64,000 bases of DNA, taken from positions 810,001 through 874,000 of the forward strand of contig JAIGNY010001690.1 of NCBI GenBank assembly GCA_020152595.1, given 5' to 3'. Made by a program: the position numbers and the translations under genes. Positions 36,240 to 46,984 of the stretch are shown one piece after another (the stretch's first letter is position 1; every line of letters begins with the position of its first letter). The notes below the pieces were generated by a model. It was given only the letters and a program-made list of their open reading frames with translations, was not told the origin of the DNA and did no database searches. The stretch comes from Chiridota heheva. Taxonomy: Eukaryota > Echinodermata > Holothuroidea > Apodida > Chiridotidae.

Positions 36240-37600
36240 GGAGCTAAACATGATTACCTTTTTAAGGGCACTGATCCCACAACCCCCACCCTTTCCCTTA
36301 TTCTATAGCCGATCCAAATTTAGAACAAAATCAAGGATGCAGGTGGGTCAGTTGTTTGCAGATTGATTCCAATGTTAACTTAACTCATGGTTACCTTACA
36401 GACATGGAGAGTTATATGCTGACATCAAGTGCAAAGATTAATCTTCTTATCACTACTGATGGACAAGGGCACTGCAGCTAGTGCTCACCACAGAGCAGGT
36501 GAGGTCATTGAATCGTGGTTGACCGACAGCAATGGCACCACAGGAAGGATTCAAGAGTCGGTCTCATTCAAAACCAGGGGGGGGGATGTGGAGGGTGATG
36601 GTTGTAGGTCCCACAATAGCGACGACACAGGAACTCGTCCCCCACTTTACAAGATCCCATGATCGATTTTGCAATTCGTCCAAATTCGAGGAGAAAATAT
36701 ATAGAGAGGTAAGTTTCCCAATGTCCCTCCCAGTTCGTGGTGTCTGTTGACAGCTAGGCCCCTCATTATCCACACTGGAAATTGCGCGAGGATCATTACA
36801 AGGGAAATAAGTGTCAGGACCAAATCTTCTAAAAGAATATAAAGCATGATTTGAGAGTGCCATAACTTAGTCATACAGTATGTGGTTCATGTATATAACT
36901 TAACTTTCTTGATTTTCAAACCCAATAGAGATATTTCATCACGTGACTCTAACTCACCTGGACTCCATTTTGCCCGGCAGCAGCATCGTTGCATTTACAC
37001 TCTTCACACAGCTCAGTCACATCACATGTACAACAAACATACTACATGTGAACATACCAGTACCAGTTCAGCAAATCTTACTGATTGCAGTTTTTGCTTG
37101 CTTCCGATTTTACTTCATGTTTTCTGAAGTTATATTTTCACTGGGTATACAAAAAGTAACTTTAACGTTAACGCCATCTGATTGTTTGTTATACTCAGAC
37201 AAAGCCTATTTACCTGATATAAAGTGCTCGCTGCAAATCCTAGTGTACAGGGCCTACCATAGGTTGAAAGCCGTTGAGTCATACAGCAGAAACCCACTGG
37301 CACATTGAACATCGATCAGAATCAGATAGAAATCGAGAAAATGTCTTTTTATTAACCCACACACATCTATTTGTGCAACCAACAACACAGCAAGATTCCA
37401 GCATAATTATCTTACAAAAATTATCTTATATAACTTTATGCAAACGTATGTTGGCCTAAGTCTAATTAAGTGTACAGCAGACGACAGTGGTTTTGACCAA
37501 CAAAATGGTGATGTAAACAAAGTCACATGACCTAATGACATCAGCTGAAATAATCCTAATAGGTTAATTCTTAACATTCACTTTTCAATGAAATACTTTT
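36240..37600. other. Non-coding or unresolved sequence
   Basis: Several 70-120-codon frames on both strands (36429, 36564 minus, 36943) have no family I can name. GAGAGGTAAGTTT at 36704 resembles a donor site, but no coding exon can be argued upstream of it. Confidence 0.35.
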
Positions 37601-37609
37601 TGAGTACAT

Positions 37610-38065
37610 TTTGGTGGGCCCGCCTTCAGATTAAAAGGGCCAAATTCATTATCAAGATGAAGAATAGAAAGGGCCCAACGAGATTCCATTTACATTTTTC
37701 CAGTTTAATATCAACTATTAAATCTATCTTTTTTGGTGGGCCGACTTAATGTTCCTTGATATCCCGACGGGCCCCAGGATGGGCCTATCTATCTTTCTTT
37801 TTTTTTGTACTTTTGGGCCCATCTATCTTATAGTTGTCAGTGGGTCCAACTTATGATTGAAGAGCACATAATCATAAAATGAGAAACAAAGGAAGGCCCA
37901 ATATACTTATCATTTTGGTGGGCCCAACATATGACTAAAGGGGCCCATTATGATAGCAAGGGACAGAAAGGAACAGCCCATTTATCTATCTTTTTGTGGC
38001 CCGACTTATGATTAAAGGACCCGTCATGATAGCAAGAGAGACAGAAAGGAAGGGCCCATCTTGGA
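37610..38065. repeat. Degenerate ~75-110-bp GGGCCC-rich tandem repeat
   Basis: TTTGGTGGGCCCAACATATGA, then CTAAAGGGGCCCATTATGAT and GACAGAAAGGAA recur at least four times with substantial drift. Confidence 0.65.
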
Positions 38066-38299
38066 TATAAAAATGAGCCCTAAAGAGTACACCGCTTCTG
38101 TTTGGTTACTGTCTGTGCCTTATATATATCACTACAAGGCACTTTGTTTTAATGGTACTGGTCTGTACCAGCCTATATTAATGCCACTGTAATCATCTAG
38201 GATGGTAAGACTGAACACCCATGGATGAACATGGATTTTGACCAGGTCAAAAGAGGATGAACGACAGGCTTTTACCCTGCATGCTCTTTTAAAGAAGTG

Positions 38300-38577
38300 A
38301 TCAGAGAACCAGGCAGGGGGTGAGGAACCCTGCCATTGGGACATCCATTAAATATTATTATCTGATGGACAGTGAGCGCCACATAACCACTGGCCACTTT
38401 TCCCAAAAGTTGAGTGGGGCCTGGGTGAGAAAGTGTGATGCAGAAGAAAAACCTCTACGCTTGATGTCAGTGTATCGTTCTGCATACCTATGGAAAAATT
38501 ATGAATATGTTGGACTCAAAACTGGTATCTCCAGCATCTCAGTTATAAGCTCAAATGACTGAGCTACCCATCTGTAC
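38300..38577 (-). mobile_element. Probable tRNA-derived SINE (second family)
   Basis: On the minus strand the end near 38570 reads GGGTAGCTCAGTCATTTGAGC, a good tRNA D arm and A box, with CTGGAGATACC and TTTTGAGTCC (decayed B box) downstream. A body of about 200 bp follows, ending near CCCCCTGCCTGGTTCTCTG. It is different from the 15551/55222 family. Only one copy is seen here. Confidence 0.5.
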
Positions 38578-38579
38578 AT

Positions 38580-39060
38580 CCAAATGCCTGGCAAAACTTA
38601 ATTAGCCTAATTAAACAAACCTGCACCATGAATTAAATGTTAGAGAAACCTGGGACAACAATATTAAATACACAGGTCACTGTCCAGTGGCCTCCACGTT
38701 TATTTGTAAAACACTGTCATCTAGGCACAAAAAAAAAAATCAGGCCTATTTTGCCAGTGTCACATAACTTTACAATGCAATCAACACAAATCGAACTAGC
38801 TATGGCCTAAACAAATTAGGCCTATGTTAGGCCTACATAGGCTATAACTTAAGAGACAAGCTGCTGTTATCATAATGTTAAAAGATAATGAACTGTCATG
38901 AAATGTTTACAATAAAATTAAGCTTATCACTCTACCAATCTCTGCTTATCATACTAGTCTTAGGCCTACATGACCCAAAGTTCAGTAACACTTAGTAGTA
39001 CCAAAGTGTGCATGACAGGTCGAATCTGACATTAGGTTCGGATGCTGTAAGTTATGTTAC
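38580..39060. other. Non-coding sequence with TAGGCCTA motifs
   Basis: AATTAGGCCTATGTTAGGCC and CCTACATAGGCTATAAC at 38814-38848. No gene is recognised. Confidence 0.5.
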
Positions 39061-39181
39061 ACTAACTGTGCTTAGGCTACAGTACATGGGTGGGATGCGG
39101 ACCCAGCTGATTTAACGCCGGTAAGGTACTGAAGCCCAGATGATGCACCGATGTCCCTTCCATTGCATTTTAAACTTACCT

Positions 39182-39400
39182 TCGTTATTGTATGCTCCAA
39201 ACAAAATCGAAAAAGGAGCCATGAGAACGATCCATTTGTCAGTAAGTAAATTAGGTCTCCTCCTGAACGATTCCCGACATCTTCGGCCAGTCCAGACAGT
39301 TCGCAATGCAAGTATAAGTGCAATGTTGATGTTTAGGAAAGGAGGGCGCTCGTTTGAATTGATAAGTGAAAGTGAATTTGACCACTATTATGCATGAAAG
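39182..39400 (-). other. Possible first exon on minus strand (unconfirmed)
   Basis: Reading leftward from about 39400, the sequence is more balanced in GC than its surroundings. It reaches an ATG near 39223 that opens a short frame MAPFSILFGAYNNE and runs directly into a GTAAGT donor at about 39182. This is the layout of a 5' exon with a short coding part. I do not recognise the peptide and found no second exon at lower coordinates. Confidence 0.2.
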
Positions 39401-39404
39401 AGTG

Positions 39405-40130
39405 TTAGTTTGTGCACGTACTTGTGTAAGTTTCTTTTGAATTGACTCCTTTGCATGGTTTTCAATAGGGAGCCACCACTAGCCTGCTAAGGTGATTTGC
39501 AAGCGTGCAATTTCTATAACCTCCTCCTAAACAAACAATATAAACGATTTCTTTTCCATGTCTGTTTTTAACTACTTTAAGTAAAGAGTCTTTGTTCTGA
39601 GTAAGGCAGTCTTGGTAGACTTTTCAAAAAACTCATTTAGAATATTCAAAATGTTTGAGTTACGGCTGATCCAAGTTTTTTAATCAGCAGGTAGCATTTT
39701 ATAGAGAAAATCAAACGTCTGCAGGTATCTACAAGATCCCCTATTCAATTTTCTTGCAAAAAACAAAGGCAATGAATTTAAAGTTTTTTTAGATTTAATA
39801 CAAAATATTTAGTGTTGCATGTTAAGGCTGATAAAAGTTGAGTATAATAGTATTCATTATATGCAGTTTGTAAATATGGGACCGTGCAGCAAGAAATATC
39901 TTCATGTAATATTTTTTTCAAACTTTCTGACAATGTATAAAATGGCAATATCTTTTACAGTAAATAATCTTGGTCAGAATCAATTGTTCCCTCAACAAAA
40001 CAATTATGGCAGGAAATTAAAATACAAGACAGATATATTCTGTCACTCCCGTAAAAAATAAAACTTATCGTTTTATTCAATAGGCTATTGTCAACCATAT
40101 TAGGTGTAATATATAAAGTGTGCCAGTTGG
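39405..40130. other. AT-rich non-coding sequence, nothing recognised
   Basis: Only an 80-codon AT-rich frame at 39819; no recognisable family. Confidence 0.45.
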
Positions 40131-40135
40131 ATACA

Positions 40136-40245
40136 TTTTGGTTAATTAACAGGCGACAAAGAGTTGTTAATGGTAAAGTATCTCCATGGAAAAAGGTTAT
40201 AAGTGGTGTTCCTCAGGGTTCTGTATTGGGTCCGCTTCTTTCTTA
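40136..40245 (+). pseudogene. LINE reverse transcriptase fragment
   Basis: A 36-codon frame ending in a stop at 40243-40245 encodes NRRQRVVNGKVSPW followed by SGVPQGSVLGPLL. The latter is the diagnostic motif of non-LTR reverse transcriptases, just before the catalytic YADD-type block. The frame ends directly after that motif and no further RT follows; a T-rich run begins at 40264. It is an isolated remnant. Another piece of an RT, carrying the next motif, lies at 50121-50193. Confidence 0.85.
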
Positions 40246-40305
40246 ATTATCAATAATTATCCTTCTTTTTTTTTTTTTTTCTTTTTTTTTCAATCCGTAA
40301 ACAAG

Positions 40306-40346
40306 GCCTTGTTGGGCGTCAGTCTCATACATAATCTGAAGGTCGT
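40306..40346 (+). pseudogene. tRNA-Met pseudogene fragment
   Basis: GCCTTGTTGG joins directly to GCGTCAGTCTCATA, then a CATA insertion and ATCTGAAGGTCGT. This is the elongator tRNA-Met of the 43-52-kb cluster with most of the D arm deleted, 4 bp inserted at the anticodon loop, and the T arm missing. The break coincides with the left end of the foldback element at 40346. Confidence 0.75.
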
Positions 40347-41643
40347 TGGTCACGGTGTCCGCCCACTGGTCCGAAGGCCCATTAGTCTGAAGTTTCAATA
40401 GTCCGAAATAAAGGCCCACTACTCAGAAGGTTCAATAGTTCAAAAGAAATGGCCCGCACTAGTCCGAAGGCCCAATAGTCCGAAGGCTATCGGGCCTTCA
40501 GACTATTGGGCCTTCGGACTATTGGGCCTTCGGACTATTGGGCCTTCGGACCACGGTCGGATCAAGAGGAGGGGTAGGGAGCCATGCCCCCTCCCCTGAG
40601 ATTTTTCAGGTTATACCTTTTTAACCATAAGATCATTTTTAGTAAAGGTTTATGTAAAATGTCTTCATTTTTTGGGATATTTCAGTCAATTTTGGGAAAT
40701 CACTTTCAATCTTTGTCAAATTTTTTTCATTTTTGTGTTATTTTTTTACCATTTTAGTCAATTTTCTTCAGTTTTGGTAATTTTCTTTAATTTTGGGGCA
40801 TTTTTTTCCAATTTTTGTTAAATGTTCTTCAATTTTCAGTAAATTTTCTTCAATGTTTGGGAACTGTCTTTCAATTTGGGTAATTTCTTTCATTCTCGTG
40901 CAATTTTCTTCAATTATCTGGAATTTCTTTAATTTTGAGGCAAAATTGTGTTCGATTTTTAGTAACTTTCTTTAATTTTTGCTAAATTTTCATAATTTTT
41001 AATCTGATTTTTTTATTTTTTTTTTTTATGAATTTTTTCAATGTTTGGAAATTTTCTTCACTTTGGGACAATTTTTATTCAATTTTCATTCAATATTTTC
41101 AATTTTCGGGAAATTTTATTCAATGTACGTTTGATATATCTTTTTCAATTTTTGAAAATTTTTTTCTTTTGGGGGCAATTGTTTTTGGATTTTCGAGAAA
41201 AAACACATCGAATATCGGAAAATTTTGCCAAGTTGTACCCAAATTTCCAATAATTTTACCAAAATTTTTTTTTTAATTTGTTGTTGATAATTTCCCAATT
41301 CCCCAATCGAAAGAAAACATGTCGTTCTCTCTGCCCTCCGATTATAAGACGGCACACTTGTACGAATATGTTTCATTAGTCATAACAAAACTGCTCATAA
41401 GACACGTTATCATGCACATCATGCATGTTTTGGTTTGACTTGCTCCCCCCCCCACCCCCTCCCCCTCCTCACCTTCTCCTCCTGACATCTTATCTTAAAT
41501 ACGCCCCTCCTTCGAACTAGTAAACCTTCGGACTTGTGAACCTTCGGACTAGTGGGCCTTTTCTTTTGGACTATTGAACCTTCGAACTGTCGAACTATTG
41601 GGCATGTTGGGCCTTCGGACAAGTGGGCTGGCACCGTGACCAA
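40346..41643. mobile_element. 1.3-kb foldback-like element with ~37-bp inverted ends
   Basis: The left end TTGGTCACGGTGTCCGCCCA, then CTGGTCCGAAGGCCCA is mirrored at the right end (reverse complement TTGGTCACGGTGCCAGCCCA, then CTTGTCCGAAGGCCCA). Both ends are followed inward by short units of the type AGTCCGAAGGCCCAAT. On the left those units also invert on themselves at about 40461-40520, forming a ~27-bp stem with one mismatch. The interior holds a TTTTCTTCAATTTT minisatellite and a C-rich stretch. No coding sequence and no clear target duplication was found. Confidence 0.7.
40680..41280. repeat. Degenerate ~20-bp TTTTCTTCAATTTTNGG minisatellite
   Basis: About 28 loosely conserved units of TTTTCTTCAATTTTCGGGAA type. 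The same repeat occurs at 42240-42650 and 54755-54990, each time in T-rich orientation. All frames here are artefacts. Confidence 0.75.
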
Positions 41644-41649
41644 AATTTT

Positions 41650-42235
41650 CTTCGGGAAAAGTGCGGAGGTGGGGGGAGAGGGGAGAGAAGCGATCTCGTG
41701 GGGAAAATTTTCGTAGCAACCCCCACTGATAAGGTCGTGCATTATGAGGCAAGAAAAAATCTTAAGCAAATTATGAGAAGAATTTGTCTCGTATATAGTT
41801 ATTTCTTGGATGTCCCAATCATTTGGCTAGTTAAAGCAATATCTAAACATGGTCGGTTGTAATGGAAATTGGGGCCAATACTAATTGACTGACCATTTGC
41901 ATGTACATTCTTGGGGAGTGAGCATGAGATAGAGGAACGATAGAGGGTAGGGCGTGCCTGTATAGGAACAGAGCAGATGTTGGATTAGAAAAGTTTCTAT
42001 CCATGTAGATTTGTACTCGAAGGTTTGCAAATAGTTTGTCCCTTTTCTTATACAAACTTCGCTGGTTGGTCATAGGCGTACTAGTCGGAACGGTCAGCCT
42101 TCCTCCCCACCCCCAATCGGATGCAAAGCATACCTATTCGGGCAAAGTAGCTAGATATATTTGGGCAAAATAGCTAGATATAATCGGGGAAAAGAAGGAA
42201 AGGTCTAACGAATTGATTTTGAAGAGTCAGATTTA
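41650..42235. other. Non-coding sequence, nothing recognised
   Basis: Includes a short direct repeat GGGCAAARTAGCTAGATATA at 42140-42181. No gene is recognised. Confidence 0.5.
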
Positions 42236-42239
42236 ATGG

Positions 42240-42650
42240 CTTCTTTTTTACCGGAAATCTTCAATTTTCGGAAATCTTTTTAGTTTTCGTAAAATTTTCT
42301 TAATTTTCGTGCAATTTCCTGCAACTCTTGTGCAATTTCCTTCATTTCCGTGGAATTTGTTTCAAGTTTAGTGCAATTTCCGTCTGCATTTTTGGGTAAA
42401 TTTTTTCCAATTTTGAGAAGTTGTCTTCAATTTTCGTGAAATTTCTTTTAATTGTCGTAAACGATCCTTCATGTTCGTGAAATTTGCTTCATTTACGTGA
42501 AAATTGTTTCATTTTTTGAGAAGTTCCTATCAATTGTTTATGGATTTCTTTCAATTTTTGTAAACTATTCTTCATGTTTGTGAAATTTGCTTTATGTTTG
42601 TGAAATTTGCTTCATTTTCGTATAATTTCCCTTCATTTTCGGAAAGCTTT
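42240..42650. repeat. Degenerate ~20-bp TTTTCGTGAAATTTNCTTCA minisatellite
   Basis: Units such as TTTTCGTGCAATTTCCTTCA recur about 20 times. It is preceded by AAGAGTCAGATTTAATGGCTTC, closely like AAGAGCCAGATGTCAG and GGCTTC before the 54755 array. The flank and array therefore move together as one dispersed repeat. Confidence 0.75.
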
Positions 42651-42654
42651 GATG

Positions 42655-43790
42655 AATATTGAGAGAAAATATTGAAAAGCTACAAAAAAAATGATATAAG
42701 AAAATAATTGATACCTTTGGTAGCTGGAACAATCGTAAACACAACTTATTTTTTATTTTTTTTATTTTTGGGGGTGAGGGTGAAGGGAAATCTACTTATT
42801 GGGGAAAAATCAAGATCGCCCCCAATTCAAACATCTCCCATACATCTATGTCTCTGGTCTCGGGTGAACAGATGAAAGTCCCTGGGAATGCCATTCCAGG
42901 AGATAAATCACCAGTCCTTTTAAATTTTCATTTCGATAAGTTTGTCAATCGAATAACAATTTTTTTTTCTTGCAACAATGGGCTGAGTGGGGCAACTGCA
43001 TGGGATGGGTTGGCCATTGGCCCCAGTTATACTACATTTAAAGGCAGACACATCTATAGCCAGGACTTTCAATGGGAGGGGAGGGGGCTTGTTTCCTCAG
43101 TAAAGTTCCACACGAATTTTAAGAAGGCATATGAGATTTGTGTATCTTAGCGGTCGGTGGGGGATGAGAACGGACCCGCTGCACCCTTCCTATACGTGAC
43201 TTAAAATTTGACATAACCGCTTTTGTTTAATTTCAAATGTCCATTTCATCTCATGGCGGCGCGAGAATTTTGATGCCGGGGCAAGAGAGAGAAGCTCATG
43301 TGGGGGTGCATCTCTTTTTCAATAGTAGGCCTATGGACTAATGGATCAGACAAAATATGTTGCCCGTACAACATTTCTTTGGGGGGGGAGGCGATTCTCG
43401 TGGGAGAAATGCCCCATTTCTCCCATATAGCGTCGGCGTAGCGGTTTAGTTCCTAGTTCAGCAGATCAGTAATCCCATTTTAAAGTGTCCATAAAGCTTA
43501 CACTTTCTGCATTGTTTTCCTACCGTTAATTGAATTGTTAAATATTTCAAACAGCACATGCTTTACTATTGCAAGCTCCATCCAATTATCAATTGTGGGG
43601 CCCCTTAGATGTTCGGCCAAGAGACATCCTTAAAGTGTCGGGGCCCTAGTCACAGGCCAAGAGGAAATGTTTTGTTTTTTCTCGTGAAATATTTACCATT
43701 TTACGGAATTTGATTTTGTTTAGTTGGTTGCATATTCTCTCACGATGATGCTCACCGACATTATCAGCCTCTTTGCAGGTATGACACGGA
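42655..43790. other. Non-coding sequence, nothing recognised
   Basis: A 100-codon frame at 42848-43150 has no recognisable family. CTGATCCACC-like sequence near 43450 belongs to the tRNA-bearing duplication unit. Confidence 0.4.
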
Positions 43791-43794
43791 TGAA

Positions 43795-43867
43795 GCCTCG
43801 TTGGCGCAGTCGGCAGCGCGTCAGTCTCATAATCTGAAGGTCGTGAGTTCGAGCCTCACACGGGGCA
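43795..43867 (+). tRNA. tRNA-Met (CAT), elongator type, intact
   Basis: A 73-bp cloverleaf. The acceptor stem GCCTCGT pairs with ACGGGGC (one T-G wobble), with discriminator A. The D arm is GCGC-AGTCGGCA-GCGC, the anticodon CAT is at 43828-43830, and the T arm GTGAG-TTCGAGC-CTCAC is perfect. A box TGGCGCAGTCGG and B box GAGTTCGAGCC are intact for RNA polymerase III, and a TTTT run follows at about 43877. The sequence is very like the vertebrate elongator tRNA-Met. It is the first full copy of a local cluster. The CCA is not encoded, as expected. Confidence 0.95.
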
Positions 43868-44236
43868 GTGCAATACATTTTGTGTTTGCACGATCTATAT
43901 CTGTCTATGGACAGGGAGTGGAGGCCACAACTGGAATTGAGGGGAAAGCATAATGTGATCAAAGCGAGCGAGGTTGCAATATGGCTCATTTAAAGGTGTA
44001 AGCATAGGATAACAACAAAATATATTCCCACAAATCTGAGGGAAATTGACCCGTGCCCCACCCTTTCTAGCTAAGGACATGTGAAGCATCATCCACGCCT
44101 ATCGAATTTAATCTCCACAATTGAAAGTTACTCAAGTTTCAGACTTCATTTGGCGGTTCCTTCATTAAAGCTATATGTGTGTGTTCTTTTGGGTATGGGT
44201 TTAATTTGGTGGATCAGTGATCCCCTTTAAAAATGA

Positions 44237-44288
44237 ACCTCGTTGGCGCAGTCGACAGCGCGTCAGTCTCATAGTCTGAAGGTAGTGA
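44237..44288 (+). pseudogene. tRNA-Met pseudogene, T arm missing
   Basis: ACCTCGTTGGCGCAGTCGAC, then AGCGCGTCAGTCTCATAGTC and TGAAGGTAGTGA. First base G to A, anticodon loop altered to CATAG, and the sequence stops being tRNA-like after GGTAGTGA, where AT-rich DNA (TAAAG) begins. The 45534 copy breaks at the same point. Confidence 0.85.
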
Positions 44289-44654
44289 TAAAGTTATTTA
44301 CACAATAGTCATAAACGTATCTGAATGACCTTTTTTGCTGGGGACCGGACAATTTATATGGTGGTTCTTTTTCATTTGTATCTGTTTTGCTTGGCTTTTA
44401 ATTTTTTCTCCCCATCATTCAGTCATTATAGAAAAGTGGTACAGGGTAAGAGAGAACAAAACATCGTTTATAGGAGGATGAGGCGACTTTCGGGCCACAA
44501 AATTCTGTAAGAACTTTATCTTTAACAATTTTTTGCTGGAGCTTGAAGTTTCAGACGAGACATTTTGCGGTTTCTTTATTTTCGTTTTAACTATGTTCCA
44601 TAGAGTATAAGTTAAGTTCGGTGGATCAGTAGTCCCATCTTTAAAGTGAACAAG

Positions 44655-44727
44655 GCCTCGTTGGCGCAGTCAGCAGTGCGTCAGTATCATAGTCTGAAGG
44701 TCGTGAGTTCGAGCCTCACACGGGGCA
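44655..44727 (+). tRNA. tRNA-Met (CAT) variant, possibly non-functional
   Basis: Full-length 73 bp with intact acceptor and T arms and CAT anticodon, but with four changes against the intact copies. G18 of the D loop is A (AGTCAGCA), which removes half of the invariant GG that docks on the T loop. GCGC in the D stem is GTGC, and anticodon-loop positions 32 and 38 are changed (ATCATAG). Upstream and downstream flanks resemble those of the 43795 copy (GTGCAATACATTTTG after the gene). It may be a pseudogene or a divergent isodecoder. Confidence 0.7.
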
Positions 44728-45533
44728 GTGCAATACATTTTGCGTGATCTCTACGGACAGGGCTTGAAGGGCTACAGCGAGCTGAATTTGAGAAGATGTC
44801 ATGTGATCAGGGCCATAATTCCCGGGTGGACAGGTGGACATGTCCCACCACTTTTCAGTATCATTTGAAAAATTCAGTACATTGTTGGGAAATTTGCCTT
44901 TCACCCCCACTTTTTGGATAAGAGGCCATGCCCCTCCCCTTTCCCTTCCTTCCACACACACACACACACATTTTCCAAATGAGAATCAAGGGTGGGCACA
45001 GGGATTCTAATCACAAATCTGAGGCAATCTACGCCGTTTTAATTGTATTTCCCCATCGTTATAGGAAGTTGCACAGGGGTAAGAGGGAAAAACAACTTCC
45101 TTTTAGGAAGATGAGGTGCCTTTCAGCCACAAAAGCTGTGTGAACTTTGTCTTTAAAAGTAAGATAAGCAAAAATGTTTGTTTACTTTGTGTCATAAACA
45201 TAAAGGAAGATATTTTTTGCTGGGGCTGGAAGTTTCAGACTTCATTTGGCGGTTCCTTTATTTGAGCTAAATGTGTATGTTCTATCGGGAAGCAAGTCAA
45301 CTCGGCACGAAACCAATTCAGCACAGACCAACTTTGTAATATACACCAACTCGGTGCAGTTTACTTGGAAAATTTTGTTCCGAAAATGAAATAAAATTAA
45401 ATAAACGCGTAATTCAATGTAGAATATTGGCAGACGGTTGATGCAAGGGTTGAGGAAAGCTCCTATTGAGTATATGTTTAGTCAGTTAGTTCGCTAATTC
45501 GGTGGATTAGAAATCCCTTTTAAACCAAACAAG

Positions 45534-45587
45534 GCCTCGTTGGTGCAGTCGGCAGCGCGTCAGACTCATAATCTGAAGGTCGTGATA
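45534..45587 (+). pseudogene. tRNA-Met pseudogene, T arm missing
   Basis: GCCTCGTTGGTGCAGTCGGC, then AGCGCGTCAGACTCATAATC and TGAAGGTCGTGA followed by TAAAA. It breaks off at the same position as the 44237 copy, and the next several hundred bases also match that copy (CTGGGGACYG, CCCATCATTCAGTCATTAT). Confidence 0.85.
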
Positions 45588-46252
45588 AAAATCTGCATGC
45601 ATCATCTTACAGTCTTAAACGTATATGAAGGAATTTTGTTGCTGGGGACTGAAAGTTTCAGACTTCATATGGCGGTTCTTGTTATTTTGTGTCTGTTTTG
45701 CCAGGCTTTTAATTGTATCTACCCATCATTCAGTCATTATGGAAAGTGGTCCGGGGATAAGGGGAATAACGTCGTTTTAGGATAAAGAGGTGCCTTTCGG
45801 CAACAAAATTTGTAAGAACAAAAATTGTTTGTTTACTTTGTGTTGTAAACGTAAAGAAAAATAACAAATATGCAGAAAAAATGTAAGAAACAACAATATA
45901 GTAAAATTCAGCCTGAATAAAATCCCAAATCCAGATGAAAATATTCACAAATTGAGACAAGAATTGAAACATTTCTGTATACAGTCACTCAGTCCAATAT
46001 GGGTCACTTTGTAAGTCACTTTTTTTCTTAAGTAAGTCACATTTTTCTTGTAATTGAACCTTAGGTGTACGCGTGTGTATGGGAGGAGGATTTTGAGATT
46101 CTGTAGGAGGGGGAGGGGGGTGAGAACTTAGTTTACATGTTTTAATAACATGGTAGTACCATATGCCTATCACCTTGTATTATTTGCATGTACCATGATG
46201 GGGTGGGGAGGGGGGATGTATTTTTCCTGTATATATAAGTTTTCATTATCTT

Positions 46253-46830
46253 ATGTTCCTTTATTTGTTTCTTTGTACAGGGGGTCTGCTTTATAAAAAC
46301 AACAGCTCGTTCAGTAATTCTCTCAAAGAAAACATAAACATGTCACATAATCCCATCCTTAAAAATTTGCACTGGCTTCCAGTTTCTTATTGCATCATGT
46401 GCAAAATATTACTTATTGTTTACAAATCGATGAATGGTTGTGCCCCAGTTTATGTATCTAACTTGCTGAAAATTTATTTTCGTCTTCGAAATCTTCTGGT
46501 GATAAACTCCTTTAAAATCCTACCATACATGTGGTGACGGATCTTTTGTGTTGCAGCTCCGCGGCTTTGGAATCGATTGCCATTCCATATCAGGTTGTCT
46601 TGTTCTGTTGACTCAAAACAAAAACAAAATCTTAAAACCCATCTCATGTGTGATGCCTATTCAAATATGTAGGTTATTTAAAATCACTGGTCATTTATTT
46701 ATTGTTCATGTATACTTATTTGTAATTATAATGTTATATAAACGGCGCCTTGAGCCTCCAGTAGGATGGATATGTGCGCGTCATAAATCTTATTTATTAT
46801 TACTTATTATTCATATCTCCTCCACCAATC
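46253..46830 (+). mobile_element. CR1/L2-like LINE 3' end fragment
   Basis: The frame 46253-46537 encodes LKNLHWLPVSYCIMCKILL and VYKSMNGCAPVYVSNLL, the conserved HWLPV segment that follows the RT in CR1/L2-type LINEs. The next conserved piece, a G-D-R-S-F-like stretch, APRLWNRLP, then KQNLKTHL, continues to about 46650 in shifted frames. The non-coding tail has GGCGCCTTGAGCCTCC and GGATATGTGCGCGTCATAAA, then a TTATTATTAC tail. There are several frameshifts and stops, so it is dead. Confidence 0.85.
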
Positions 46831-46984
46831 ACCTTTTTATCTGAATGTAAAGCTTTGTTGTTCAGGGGGTTCTCCACCTTCATGACAATATTCCTTAAGA
46901 AATGACTGAAACTAGTTTATATTACAAGGTTATCATTGTTTAAGTTGAAAAGACAGGGGGAAAAAGAAAAAAAAAAATCGCCAA

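Larger units (their letters stand above)
44289..46240. repeat. Duplicated tRNA-flanking units
   Basis: Sequences after 44288 and 45587 align over about 250 bp (TTGCTGGGGAC, TCTGTTTTGCTTGGCTTTTAAT or TCTGTTTTGCCAGGCTTTTAAT, CATCATTCAGTCATTATRGAAA, GGGATAAGRG). Sequences before each tRNA copy share CGGTGGATCAGTAGTCCC and CAAGGCCTCG. The region is therefore a set of tandem duplications of tRNA plus flank with alternating intact and truncated copies. A (CA)n run lies at 44954-44971. No protein gene is seen. Confidence 0.7.

Noticed and set aside
36564..36863. 99-codon minus-strand frame with possible exon and donor-like GTAAGT on the opposite strand
   Set aside because: No recognisable domain on either strand, and the donor-like site is on the strand opposite to the longest frame.
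40306..40400. Functional tRNA gene at 40306
   Set aside because: D arm mostly deleted, anticodon loop interrupted and T arm absent.
42848..43150. 100-codon + strand frame
   Set aside because: No known family, no repeat structure and no splice context; consistent with chance in 64 kb.
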